Part shown: positions 19,901-29,207 of the stretch, piece by piece
How positions within the stretch are numbered: the first letter of the stretch is position 1
Layout of the letters: each line of letters starts with the position of its first letter
Origin: Balneola sp.
GTDB lineage: Bacteria; Bacteroidota; Rhodothermia; Balneolales; Balneolaceae
DNA length: 64,000 bases
NCBI GenBank assembly: GCA_002720745.1
Contig: PBJO01000007.1
Coordinates: 482,047-546,046 of the forward strand
Direction: 5' to 3'
Notes under the pieces: model-generated
Told to the model about the DNA's origin: nothing
Database searches by the model: none
What the model saw: the letters and a program-made list of their open reading frames with translations, nothing else
Position numbers and translations under genes: made by a program

Positions 19901-20261
19901 CCCCACCTATACCCTCGGCACTGGTGGGTAATGCAACTACATTTGTCTGAGAAAAGTCGTTATGAGAATCATAAATAATTAACGGAATACGACTAATAAT
20001 TTCGTGATTAAAGTCTTCGCTAAGTTGCTGGTAAGCAGATTCTATACTCTTTGCTGCAAATTCTGCTAGCTCGTAGTTTTTATCTCCATAATAATATACA
20101 TCAAAATGTTTTGACTGAATAAACCGCCAATCAAACTGCTGGTATTGAACTCTATTCTTACCAAAATTCACATATTGGGCTTGGACCAATGACGCAAATA
20201 TTAAAGAAAAAAGAAAACCAGAAAAGAATAATTTGTTGAGAAAAGTCATTCTGAATTTCAT
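16959..20261 (-). CDS. Metalloprotease-like / TolB-propeller / outer-membrane barrel fusion protein
   Basis: A 1100-residue protein with a signal peptide ending ASLVQAQ. Residues about 50-280 form a peptidase-MA-like domain with HELVH at about 146-150 and a downstream EEGLAEY supplying the third zinc ligand. Residues about 290-600 hold repeated WSPDGxKIxF / ISPQGDRIAF blades (PD40, TolB type). The last 350 residues are rich in beta strands with aromatic ends and finish YFSIGIDF, like a BamA/D15-type barrel. It may be an outer-membrane-anchored protease; the substrate is unknown. It is convergent with the DUF5103 gene. Confidence 0.8.
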   Translation of the reverse strand: MKFRMTFLNKLFFSGFLFSLIFASLVQAQYVNFGKNRVQYQQFDWRFIQSKHFDVYYYGDKNYELAEFAAKSIESAYQQLSEDFNHEIISRIPLIIYDSHNDFSQTNVVALPTSAEGIGGVTDKMKNRMTVPFDGDYNDFRRTLHHELVHAVFNDLFYGGSIQSILRNNIQLVLPLWFEEGLAEYMALGWDTNTDMFIRDAILNNYLPSIPYLSGYYAYRGGQSVWNYIVEEYGREKIAEVLEKVKNTRSIENGFQQSIGLTVQELSDRWEDALRKRYFPEVAERELADQVASLMTERGDYGSYNTSPKISPQGDRIAFITNKRGYFDVIVIDALTKKRLKTVIRGEDDPAFEELNILKPNLSWSPDGRKIVLSTKSKGFDEIAIIDYESTKVEKISLTELDAIGSVSWSPDGNKLAFDGNIGPYQDIFVYDLNEKQLTNLTQDFVSDYEPSWTLDSKSILFSSERGNIIELKRATLESSLLEKKTIYQSDLYQLEIGSDTLKRITFSKDWNEHQPQQIQDGTIVFQSDQNGIQNLYQTDPSTSEWKVLTNLQTGVSQFSISADGSRVAFSSINEGYLDIFLLKNPLNNAKAISLKPNYWAQRRGLEAPEQRVPAIRYANKLYGKGLLSGAEREELEEEERINDSNYQVVSFEENGELDFRNYVFSEEVILDSSILLEDEFIFEPNNNITTDGRYVPKAYRLTFSTDIAYSPTVAASTYGAYALTQFMISDLLGDHQLSMGTNFQTDLRNSDYTLQYGFLKNRTNLFASYFHTSRQYQTFGGDLLRFRTYGGGISIQYPFDKFTRIDGGLNWIGIARDYDAIAALGGLYSYGVTEASNLQSSFLYPTMSFTKDATMPGFINPQGGTRYTLSFSGSPGIGTDAPSFASVMGDFRSYINLGYSYSIALRGSGGASVGKDSQTYFLGGMMGWINYQWSDNGIPFERLADTFFTQPAVPLRGHRYNSVYGDNFGLINAEFRFPLFAAVIPGALPILPLYNVTGVAFFDMGTAWGQQIDYGITDINGNFIVNDASLDFKISEPTTFQDENGNIFSYINGDLLIGSGFGLRTIIFGLPLRYDVGWAYNRDGFSNQPIHYFSIGIDF

Positions 20262-20307
20262 TCGTGAAATAATTGGATTATACTCTCACACTCTAACTAA
20301 ATATTAA

Positions 20308-20372
20308 TAAAAATAACGAATATAGGAATGTTATACTTATAGTATTTAGATATTCTACTTAAAAATAACGAA
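20308..20372. repeat. 13-base direct repeat upstream of the 1100-residue protein gene
   Basis: The sequence TAAAAATAACGAA occurs at 20308-20320 and again at 20360-20372, identical over 13 bases and 52 bases apart start to start (about five helical turns). The copies lie 47 and 99 bases upstream of the minus-strand start at 20261. They could be paired regulator sites. The region is A-rich, so chance is not excluded. Confidence 0.35.
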
Positions 20373-20431
20373 ATGCTAATGCAAAATTGTTCGATAAATA
20401 TTTTCCGAAGATGAAGAATTTCTCCCCAAGA

Positions 20432-22567
20432 TTAAGAATTAATCTTACGCACAGGAACAAAATCTATTTGCCTTTTTAGAGGGTTAACAGCATCTACTTT
20501 AACCAGAATTGCATCTCCAAGTTGATAGCATGCGCCGGATCGCCTACCTAATAGCGAGTGAGATCGTGGCTCATAATGAAAGTAATCTCTTTTTAAATCA
20601 CCCACACGAATCATACCCTCGCAAAATATATCATTTAGGGTTACAAAAATTCCCCGCTCCATAACCCCACTTATCACACCCATAAATTCTTCTCCAATAT
20701 GTTTACTAAGATATTCAACCTGCTTTAGTTTAATCGAATCTCTCTCAGCATCTATAGCTACCTTTTCGCGCATACTACAATGCTCACCCTCTTTTCGTAA
20801 TTGATTTAGCTCATAGATTTTTTTGTTTTGAGCATAGGCTTTCAATAAACGGTGCACAATCACATCTGGATATCTTCGAATAGGTGAGGTGAAATGTGCG
20901 TAATGATGAAAACCTAATCCAAAATGTCCTAAATTATCTGGACTATATACTGCTTTGGCCATGGCACGCAAAGTAAGTCCGTTAACAATATACTCCATAG
21001 GGGTTCCTTTGACCTTTTCTAACAAATGGTTAATAGAGGATGGTTTGGCTATCTCATGCATATCAAAAGAAATCCCCAAAGGTCGAACTTGTTCGAGTAC
21101 ATCTGCTAATTTTCTCTCATCTGGTCGATCATGTATACGATAGAAAAAAGGGAAGTCATCTTTCTTTGACCGATCTCTTAAATGTTGTATGTGTTCAGCA
21201 ACCGTACGGTTAGCAAATAGCATACATTCTTCAATTAAACGATGGGCAAAAAGTCGTTTTTTTAAAATTACTTTTTCAGGCTCACCTTTATCATTTAAAA
21301 TAAATCTTGGCTCGGGCGTGTCAAAATCTATCGCTCCTTCTCTAAACCTTTTCTCAAGTAATTTTCTTGCCAAATTACCAACTAAGTTAACTTCTTTGGC
21401 TAGTAAATGATTTTTCCCATCCAATATTTCCTGTACCTGCTCATAGGTAAACCGTTGATCGGAATGTATCACAGTTTCATTAATCTCATAATTTACTAGT
21501 TCTGCCTGGTCATTTACTTCCATAAAGCAAGTGTAACAAAGTTTATCTTCTTTCGGACGTAGACTACATACCACATTACTTAATCTCTCTGGTAACATAT
21601 GAATAACCCTGTCAACCAAGTAAATACTTGTTGCCCGTTTATTAGCCTCTTCATCCAAAGCGGATCCTGGTTGTATGTAATGAGTTACATCAGCAATATG
21701 AACCCCAAGCAGAAGATGTCCGTTTTCTAACTCTTCAATACTCAACGCATCATCAAAGTCTTTTGCATCAACTGGATCGATGGTAAAAACTGTTTTGCTT
21801 CTATAATCGATACGCTCATTAATCACCGACTGATCGATTTGAAGCAGTATGGCATCGGCTTCTGATTCGACTTGATCCGAAAAATCGGCAATAAGTCCGT
21901 TTTCAGCTAAAATAGACAACATATTTGCATCATTGGTCCCTGATTTACCCAACCTGCTAAGAATTTTAGCTTGTGGTAAGGCCCGGCGATTTACCCAGCT
22001 TTCAAGATTAAATGTTACCTTTTCACCAGTTTGAGCTCCATTTAAGTCTTTTTTTTTAACATAAAAATCTACATTTGCCGATTTTCTATCACTTTGAATT
22101 ATGTAGGTATCCGAATTTGTTTTGCATAAGGTACCCACATAAAATGAACTCCCACGCTCAAGTACATCAAGCACTTTGGCTTTGGGATTTCTAGCCTGCT
22201 TTTTAGTTTTCAGTACCTTAACTAATACAATATCTCCAGCTAATGCTAGGCCTGTATCACTTGCATGAACCCGTAAATCCTCGTCTAAACCTTGAACTAT
22301 CACAAAACCCGTACCCCTCTGGTTAAACTCAATACGCCCCTGCAATACAGAGTGGTCTTGGTTTAAACGAACCCAACCTTGATGTATTCGAACACGTTGT
22401 TTATTACTTAAACTATTGAGAGCTTTCTGCAGCCGCTTAGACTCTTTCTTAGAGTACATTTCTAGGGTTTTCTGAAATTCATTCTCATGTATCTTTTTTT
22501 CGGGATGAATGCTTAGTAATTGGAGTAATGTCTCTTGTAAGCTACTTATTCGGTCTTTTTGACTCAT
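20432..22567 (-). CDS. rnr: Ribonuclease R
   Basis: A 711-residue processive 3'-5' exoribonuclease. It has an N-terminal helix-turn-helix-like region, cold-shock OB domains (about 70-220), the RNB catalytic domain with the metal-binding TIDPVDAKDFDDALSIE, the HYAHFTSPIRRYPDVIVHR motif, and a C-terminal S1 domain starting near GEEFMGVISGVMERGIFV. Length suits RNase R rather than RNase II. It degrades structured RNA. It follows tamB by 46 bases on the same strand. Confidence 0.97.
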   Translation of the reverse strand: MSQKDRISSLQETLLQLLSIHPEKKIHENEFQKTLEMYSKKESKRLQKALNSLSNKQRVRIHQGWVRLNQDHSVLQGRIEFNQRGTGFVIVQGLDEDLRVHASDTGLALAGDIVLVKVLKTKKQARNPKAKVLDVLERGSSFYVGTLCKTNSDTYIIQSDRKSANVDFYVKKKDLNGAQTGEKVTFNLESWVNRRALPQAKILSRLGKSGTNDANMLSILAENGLIADFSDQVESEADAILLQIDQSVINERIDYRSKTVFTIDPVDAKDFDDALSIEELENGHLLLGVHIADVTHYIQPGSALDEEANKRATSIYLVDRVIHMLPERLSNVVCSLRPKEDKLCYTCFMEVNDQAELVNYEINETVIHSDQRFTYEQVQEILDGKNHLLAKEVNLVGNLARKLLEKRFREGAIDFDTPEPRFILNDKGEPEKVILKKRLFAHRLIEECMLFANRTVAEHIQHLRDRSKKDDFPFFYRIHDRPDERKLADVLEQVRPLGISFDMHEIAKPSSINHLLEKVKGTPMEYIVNGLTLRAMAKAVYSPDNLGHFGLGFHHYAHFTSPIRRYPDVIVHRLLKAYAQNKKIYELNQLRKEGEHCSMREKVAIDAERDSIKLKQVEYLSKHIGEEFMGVISGVMERGIFVTLNDIFCEGMIRVGDLKRDYFHYEPRSHSLLGRRSGACYQLGDAILVKVDAVNPLKRQIDFVPVRKINS

Positions 22568-22613
22568 ATATGGCTGTGGAACTGATTGAAATTGTGTCTG
22601 CTTCAGAATAAGG

Positions 22614-25600
22614 TTATTCCATGCTAAGTGAAGGTTTTTCTTCTTTTCGAGAGAGTAGCCGAGTTACTGGCTTAAATAATTGCCCTAGAAAATTACGCCA
22701 AGAACTAAATGAGACTTCGGTTTCTAAGCCAATTCCATTTATATCTTGAGATTGCTGTGAATTATCCGACCCCGAGTTGTTGCTAAATGTAGGATCTTGT
22801 CGGTGAAATGCGGTTAAAGCCAGTGTTTGATTTATTTTGTAAGTAGCTCCTATGTCTCCAATAGTAGACTGACTACCTGTGATTTGCCCCTCCCGACTCA
22901 GTATGATTCGATCATTATACAAACGAAGCGCTACACCCAAATCAATATTGTTGTAAGTATTTAAATTGAAATCTATGTCTAAACTCCCTATATCACTACG
23001 CAGTAATGAATTCATTTGATTAGATAGTAGTGGACTGATCAACTGACTAGATAATAATGGATTTAATACTGCAGCACTTCCACTAAAATTGTTGGTTAAG
23101 GTATTAGTTGCATCCGAAACAGCTGAGGAGGATGGAATAAAATCACCCATTAACAAGAAGCTAGTTGCTTGTATAAGTTTTTCATCTTCATTGCGATTGA
23201 GTGCATTAATTTGAGTTTTCAAGGTGGAATTTTGTTGAGTTTCAAATGTATTAGGTAACCTAAAAAAGAAATCATTTTCAATATTTTCTAATGATCCACC
23301 TATACTCAGTACCAATTCAACCGGTACGCGAGAAGCTTGTTCTTGATCGATCTGATCACGTGTTCTGGTGAGAGTATTAATGTCTGGTCTAGCTTCGTAT
23401 AATGCCTGCACATTTAATTTGGCATCAATGGGATCACCATCCCAACGAAGGGTACCGCCTGGTATGAGTTCAAAAGTACGAGTAAAAATATCTCCACTCA
23501 CAAAATTATATTCTCCATCTTGAATATCAAATTGTCCAAAAACCGATAATGCTTCATCCTGTAATTGAATACGAATATTACCTAGGCCATTTGCGTCAAT
23601 TTGATCCCCCGTTATAGGGTCAAAAATCAACTCCACAGTCATTGGTATTTGAGAGTCAAATTGTAAGTCCAAGGTAAAGCGTTCAGTAAAAGTACGTTCT
23701 GTTTGCACCCCCATAATCTGACTTTGCCCACCTATGATCCCAGATCTATTATTTAAATTTGCGAGGTCAACATTCGAAATATTATCCACAAATCGAATGA
23801 ACTTATTATTTTCTTCAAACTCTGTACGTTCAATCAAAGGCAAACCAATAGAAGAATATGGCCCTATTTGTATAGGTCCCTCAGAGAATAAGAGCGGATT
23901 TTCGTTTGTCCCGGTCATACGGATGAGCGCTGTACCGTAGCATTGGCCAAAAAATGGTGCTTCCTCGTCAAAGTCAGTATTTAAAAAATGAAAATCATCC
24001 ATTTGAAGGTTAAGATCAATATCGTGTATAGGCCCAAAACGGTTAAGATTATAACTCCCATTTAAGCTGGCTGTACCACCCGATGGATCCATGATATAGA
24101 AGTTGTGAAAAACTAATCCATTTTTGCTAGAAAACTCAAGAGGACCTGTAGCATAGTAATAGGTTTCCAAAAATCTAGGCCGAATAAACACTGGATCAAC
24201 TTCACCTATAGAATAATTAATGCTAAAATCGTAGTCCGAATCAGACCCCCAGACTTTACCTATCCCAGTTGCAGTTCCAGACATTTCAGAAAATACATTT
24301 GGAGTTAGAAAGGGTAGAATCCACAAATCAATATTTTCAAAATTTAGGTCAAAATAATAGAGAGTATCACTAATTTGAGATTGATTAATTCCCAGAGTAT
24401 TAATGTATCCATCAAAAATAATATTTTGCCCTGCTCGCCCAGAACTGTTAAAATAATCAGGGTACTGTACAGAGTCGGTGAAGACAGAGATTTGAGTATC
24501 AAACCGATTTTTGCTCGAATTAAATATAGAACTCAACGATAAATCACCCACCATTTGGTTGTTTAAAGAAAAATTATTGATAGATAAAAATCCTTGAACA
24601 CTTGGTGACTGTTGTAAGGTTCTTGTTGAGAATTCACCATCCATGAGTCCATCAATATCTTGTTGTACATTCAATAATCCGGCTAGACGATTTAATTGAA
24701 TTTGATCAATTGTAAATTGAATAGAATCTTCTGGTATATTACTGTAAATGCCGCGAATATCAATGAGTTCATCATTATTGTGCATACTAACCTGATTAAA
24801 AGCAATATCTAAATTACGATCTACATTAATAGCTATATCTCCAAAGTTACTCCAAATGTATGAACCAGCCCCTAGCTCTAATTCATCAAACACAAAATTA
24901 TGCTGACTTTCCGTGGCAAATATATCTCCGCTCGAATGTAAAAAAGCTCCCGACGGCAAACTACCAATTCGCTGATTAAAACGTATACTGTCTGACTGCA
25001 TAGAAAACTGCCACTGTACATCACCTAGTTTAATATCTGAGGTTTGGATTGCATTAACATTGGCTCGAGATTCAATTACTGAAAAATCCAAACTGGTTGA
25101 ATCATACCTGAAACTAGCCGTTAGTTGTGAATTCATACTATCTAGTTTTAGTTCATTCCACTGAAAATAAGGATCAAAAGTATCTACATTCATTAGAATC
25201 CGCTCCCTATTAGCATCTAAGCGACCACTAACAACCATCGAACTCTTTTGAATAGGATGTTTAGCCCAAATAGTTTTCACCAGTTCATTGTCTTTCAAAG
25301 CAAACTGCCACTCTAACTGTGTCTGATAGGATGCACTATCCGGGTGATTCAACTCAGTCCTAATAGATTCTTTCTGGGCTACTGTTTGCTCTCTTTGCAG
25401 CTCATTAAAACTCAGTCTATTCCATTCTCTTTTTAAGTAGTTAGACCAATGATCGAATAAAAACATCATACTCTGAGTATTAAGTACTCCTTCTACCTGA
25501 AAATCTAAGGGAGATGATGTCACTCTTATTTGCTGACGCTGAGGTGATTCAGCAATATAATCGATAAAAAACTGTCTATCTAACCAAGTTGTATCATGTG

Positions 25601-27497
25601 TGATGATGGACGGTATATCTGCACTAAGCACCCCCTCGGAGAGTTTATTATTTTCGATACTAGCATTAAAGACCCCAATAATTGCTGGCATCGTGATGTT
25701 CTTGTTAGATACGAATCTACTTAATTCTTCTTCATTGTTCTTCTCAACCACATTATTCTGCGCATCTTGGCTATTTTGGGTTTTCTGCTCAACATTTATC
25801 GTTTCTTTTGATTTGGAATAAAGGTGTAAGCTATCAATTTGAAAAGTGCTTTCTATTTCCATCATCGACAACCCGTAATGCCCCATACCCTCCCAACTGA
25901 ACCTACCAAATTCAGAGTTGAATCCAGCATTAATTGAATAAGGTTTTAACTGCTGCTTATTGGCCTCTGAAATGAGCTCTGATAGGTTTATTTGAGCTGT
26001 ATCAGGCACTAAATTTAGCACTACATTTGTGTATTGTAGCGCGCCAAAGTCTACTCTAGGAAATAGTGCATTGAGTTCGTATTCATCTTCAGATCCTGTT
26101 AATTTAAATTTATTCAGATCAACATTACCATTTATAGTTATTTGCTTTTCTAGCAACACTTGATCTAACCAATCATTCAGTACAAATTGATTAAAAGATG
26201 CCGAAACACTAAAACTAGGATCAAATAAACTTTGATTAGAATCGGTACTTTTTTTCCTTATCAGATCAAGACTAATTTCAGGCTCTGAAATAGTTTTGAA
26301 ATTGACTTGATTGTTTGAGGCTGAACTAAGAGATATTTTTTGATCTTCCAAAGCGTCATTAAACAGAAAATGAACCCTTTTAGAAGCTAAGCTCTCAGTT
26401 GATATAAAAGAATAATGAGTGTCTATAGATGCTAATATGGCGGGATCCCATTCCAAAATATCCCCCTCAATTAACCACTCGCCTCTACTTTTTTTTCCTT
26501 CCACCAAAAGTTTTCCTTGTTTAGAGAGTACATTTAGCCTTTTTATGATGATGTCCTTATTCTCCAGTGTGATGTCGCCGGTGAATTCGGTAATATATAC
26601 CAGATATTTTCTTATGGTTTCCAAAGCTGATGAAGGTAATATATGTAGTGCTAAGCCTTCATAGAATGGGGGCAATAATTGTAGCGATTGCAGTTCTAGG
26701 TCATGTCTATCTAAAGACTTATTAATTTGTACTTCAGAAGTAAATTCGGTGGTTGATAGGTTTATATTTTCAGCTTTCCACGATGAAGTAGTCCCACCTA
26801 AACGCCCACTAAAAGTGACATTATCCTGCCAATAAGGAAGATTTAACTCGGAATGAACATCAGCAACATCTATCCAAAAAGTCCCTTCTTTCTTTTGAAT
26901 CCCGAGGGTAGCTCCACCCCCATTAAACGTAATTTCATTTTGAAGAAAAAATACGGAAGTATCATCTGCTGTAGTCATCGGAATAGCTAAGTCTGTCGTG
27001 CTAGGCTTTATTACGATAGAATCTATTCCCACACTGAGCTCTGTTATAATAAAATTAAAGCCATTGTTAAGCCTAATACTTACTGAATCAATAGTTTGGT
27101 CAAAAGCAGTCTTAGAAGTAATGGCTCCACTTATTTGTGCGTTAAGACCCTTTGCGTGTAAATATGGGAATTCCAAATATCCATTTGCTAAGCCTCTCAG
27201 CTTCCATACATAGGATAATTCGCTAAAACTAAGCGTTTGTACACGTGCTGTGCTATCTAGATTAAAAATGCTCAAATGACTGATTTTTGAATTAAATGGA
27301 AAAAAACCAGTAGCCTCTTCAAAATCTAGTTTATATGATGTATTCCCCGGAAGCAATACCGAGTTAATTAACCATTTTTTAGGCGCACCAAATTGAAATA
27401 GAGCAATCATCAATACAAATAGGGCCATTAGTACGCTAAATCCACCTATAAGATTGCGCCAGAACATAGAGGGAGTATGTTGTTCTGATATCTGCAT
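22614..27497 (-). CDS. tamB: TamB-family (DUF490) envelope protein
   Basis: A 1627-residue protein with one N-terminal membrane helix (about 15-37) and a very long, repetitive beta-rich body typical of AsmA/TamB-type lipid-bridge proteins. The C-terminal DUF490 region (about 1180-1500) includes LSVFGQFDIQDGEYNFVSG and GGTLRWDGDPIDAKLNVQAL. Such proteins span the periplasm and move phospholipids or assist outer-membrane protein assembly. The gene starts 3 bases after aroB, so it is in the aro operon. An acidic, glutamine-rich linker lies near residue 580. Confidence 0.9.
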   Translation of the reverse strand: MQISEQHTPSMFWRNLIGGFSVLMALFVLMIALFQFGAPKKWLINSVLLPGNTSYKLDFEEATGFFPFNSKISHLSIFNLDSTARVQTLSFSELSYVWKLRGLANGYLEFPYLHAKGLNAQISGAITSKTAFDQTIDSVSIRLNNGFNFIITELSVGIDSIVIKPSTTDLAIPMTTADDTSVFFLQNEITFNGGGATLGIQKKEGTFWIDVADVHSELNLPYWQDNVTFSGRLGGTTSSWKAENINLSTTEFTSEVQINKSLDRHDLELQSLQLLPPFYEGLALHILPSSALETIRKYLVYITEFTGDITLENKDIIIKRLNVLSKQGKLLVEGKKSRGEWLIEGDILEWDPAILASIDTHYSFISTESLASKRVHFLFNDALEDQKISLSSASNNQVNFKTISEPEISLDLIRKKSTDSNQSLFDPSFSVSASFNQFVLNDWLDQVLLEKQITINGNVDLNKFKLTGSEDEYELNALFPRVDFGALQYTNVVLNLVPDTAQINLSELISEANKQQLKPYSINAGFNSEFGRFSWEGMGHYGLSMMEIESTFQIDSLHLYSKSKETINVEQKTQNSQDAQNNVVEKNNEEELSRFVSNKNITMPAIIGVFNASIENNKLSEGVLSADIPSIITHDTTWLDRQFFIDYIAESPQRQQIRVTSSPLDFQVEGVLNTQSMMFLFDHWSNYLKREWNRLSFNELQREQTVAQKESIRTELNHPDSASYQTQLEWQFALKDNELVKTIWAKHPIQKSSMVVSGRLDANRERILMNVDTFDPYFQWNELKLDSMNSQLTASFRYDSTSLDFSVIESRANVNAIQTSDIKLGDVQWQFSMQSDSIRFNQRIGSLPSGAFLHSSGDIFATESQHNFVFDELELGAGSYIWSNFGDIAINVDRNLDIAFNQVSMHNNDELIDIRGIYSNIPEDSIQFTIDQIQLNRLAGLLNVQQDIDGLMDGEFSTRTLQQSPSVQGFLSINNFSLNNQMVGDLSLSSIFNSSKNRFDTQISVFTDSVQYPDYFNSSGRAGQNIIFDGYINTLGINQSQISDTLYYFDLNFENIDLWILPFLTPNVFSEMSGTATGIGKVWGSDSDYDFSINYSIGEVDPVFIRPRFLETYYYATGPLEFSSKNGLVFHNFYIMDPSGGTASLNGSYNLNRFGPIHDIDLNLQMDDFHFLNTDFDEEAPFFGQCYGTALIRMTGTNENPLLFSEGPIQIGPYSSIGLPLIERTEFEENNKFIRFVDNISNVDLANLNNRSGIIGGQSQIMGVQTERTFTERFTLDLQFDSQIPMTVELIFDPITGDQIDANGLGNIRIQLQDEALSVFGQFDIQDGEYNFVSGDIFTRTFELIPGGTLRWDGDPIDAKLNVQALYEARPDINTLTRTRDQIDQEQASRVPVELVLSIGGSLENIENDFFFRLPNTFETQQNSTLKTQINALNRNEDEKLIQATSFLLMGDFIPSSSAVSDATNTLTNNFSGSAAVLNPLLSSQLISPLLSNQMNSLLRSDIGSLDIDFNLNTYNNIDLGVALRLYNDRIILSREGQITGSQSTIGDIGATYKINQTLALTAFHRQDPTFSNNSGSDNSQQSQDINGIGLETEVSFSSWRNFLGQLFKPVTRLLSRKEEKPSLSME

Positions 27498-27500
27498 AAT

Positions 27501-28601
27501 TTATGAAAAAGTTTCAATCGTTTGCTTCCAAATTGCAGTTAAACGATTCTCATTTTCTACAGTGTAGACTACAGGTGCTTCGATATCTTGAAGAAGAATT
27601 AATCGAATGTGGGATTGTTGAGCTTTTTTATCTCGTTTCATTTGTTCAATAAGATCGGGAATTAAGTATCTAAGGCAAGCTAAACTAAAATTATATCTAG
27701 ATGCATATTGCAGTATCAAATTTGGGTCAATTTTAGCATGAAGAAATTCATTAGAAGTTAAAATTGCAGCATACATACCTGCAAATATAGCTTCTCCATG
27801 ACTAAAAGTGCCATAATCTGCAATATTTTCAATGGCATGACCAAAAGTATGACCAAAATTCAAAAACTCTCTTCTGCCCTTCTCTAAAGCATCTACAGCG
27901 ACAATTTCAGACTTAATCTGAGCACTCCGATAAATAACATCCAGCCATTTAGACGGTTCATAATCATGATTTTGAGTGAATAATTTTTCTAAAATGGTAA
28001 AAATACCCCGATCCTGAATAAAGGCATATTTAACAATTTCACTTAACCCATTGGTCCATTCTTTTTGATCTAGGGTCGAGAGAAAATGAGTATCGGCAAA
28101 TACACCAGATGGTTGATAGAAGGAACCAATTAAATTTTTCCCAGTCGAATGATTAATCCCTGTTTTACCACCTATGGAGCTATCCACCATAGCTAATAAG
28201 GTAGTTGGAACATGATATAAAGGTAATCCTCTTAATGCACTAGCAGCCACAAATCCACCCAAATCACCAACAACCCCACCCCCAATTACAATAAAAGGGG
28301 TATTGCGCTCAATTGGTTGTTCTAATACCCAGTGCAATAAACTACTAAACTGACTAAGGTTCTTACTTTTTTCTCCAGATGGCACAATGTAGCTAGAAAG
28401 ATACTTAAAGATTTTTCCCAATGTATTTTCAATCAAATCACGATGATATAGATGCACTTTTTGGTCCACTATGACCAAGGCTCTCTCTAAATCGCTAGAC
28501 CCTAAAAAATACTCAGAAATCTTTCTTAACTCTTTATGAACTAGCTTGATAGTATAGCGTGATTCATTGGATATATTAAGTATAGTAAGCCTGTTGTCCA
28601 T
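27501..28601 (-). CDS. aroB: 3-Dehydroquinate synthase
   Basis: This 366-residue enzyme catalyses the second shikimate step, DAHP to 3-dehydroquinate, using NAD+ and a metal. Recognisable motifs are GGGVVGDLGGFVAAS, PTTLLAMVDSSIGGKTGIN and the metal-binding FLNFGHTFGHAIE. It is close to the usual 340-370 residues. It starts 3 bases after aroK and ends 3 bases before tamB, forming a tight operon. Confidence 0.97.
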   Translation of the reverse strand: MDNRLTILNISNESRYTIKLVHKELRKISEYFLGSSDLERALVIVDQKVHLYHRDLIENTLGKIFKYLSSYIVPSGEKSKNLSQFSSLLHWVLEQPIERNTPFIVIGGGVVGDLGGFVAASALRGLPLYHVPTTLLAMVDSSIGGKTGINHSTGKNLIGSFYQPSGVFADTHFLSTLDQKEWTNGLSEIVKYAFIQDRGIFTILEKLFTQNHDYEPSKWLDVIYRSAQIKSEIVAVDALEKGRREFLNFGHTFGHAIENIADYGTFSHGEAIFAGMYAAILTSNEFLHAKIDPNLILQYASRYNFSLACLRYLIPDLIEQMKRDKKAQQSHIRLILLQDIEAPVVYTVENENRLTAIWKQTIETFS

Positions 28602-28604
28602 AAA

Positions 28605-29159
28605 CTATGATGAATGAAACTGAGATACTTGATCGAGAATCTTAATAGCCACCTGGTAGGGAGACCAGTTTGATTCTACCGTTTGAGTGATATGTGCTTG
28701 CTCGTATAATGACAAACGATTTAAATATACGTTTTTTACACGTTTTTTTACTATTTCGAGATTCCTTGACTTAGCCCATTCACGGGCAATTAATGGACGC
28801 TTCTTGTTATTGATTAGGCGTCTAAATAATATCTCAAAATCTGGCCGAATGAATATGAGAATCGATTGTGCTTTTATCACATCCAGAAGCTCTTGATTTT
28901 GTAATGCACCCCCACCTAGGGAAATAATTTTTGTATTTTTGTTTACTGTTTCTATCACAAGTCGACGCTCTATACGCCTAAAATAATCTTCCCCATGATC
29001 CCTGAAAATTTGAGGGATTGATTTACCCTCATCAACCTCTATTTGGACATCGATGTCAACAAAGCCGGAATTCATTATATTACCAATAGCTTTGGCTGTT
29101 GCGGTTTTACCGCTAGCCATAAAACCACATAACACTATTGGTTGAGTTAGCCTGTCCAT
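28605..29159 (-). CDS. aroK: Shikimate kinase
   Basis: A 184-residue kinase phosphorylating the 3-OH of shikimate. The Walker A motif is GFMASGKTAT (about residues 12-21), followed by the substrate-binding DIDVQIE, FRRIERR and ISLGGGAL motifs and the lid arginine region NKKRPLI. Size is standard. With aroB it forms the aro part of the aroK-aroB-tamB-rnr cluster. Confidence 0.96.
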   Translation of the reverse strand: MDRLTQPIVLCGFMASGKTATAKAIGNIMNSGFVDIDVQIEVDEGKSIPQIFRDHGEDYFRRIERRLVIETVNKNTKIISLGGGALQNQELLDVIKAQSILIFIRPDFEILFRRLINNKKRPLIAREWAKSRNLEIVKKRVKNVYLNRLSLYEQAHITQTVESNWSPYQVAIKILDQVSQFHSS

Positions 29160-29207
29160 AAGGTAATTTGTTCTTTGTTCATTTTATATAATACAGATCT
29201 TTGGCAA

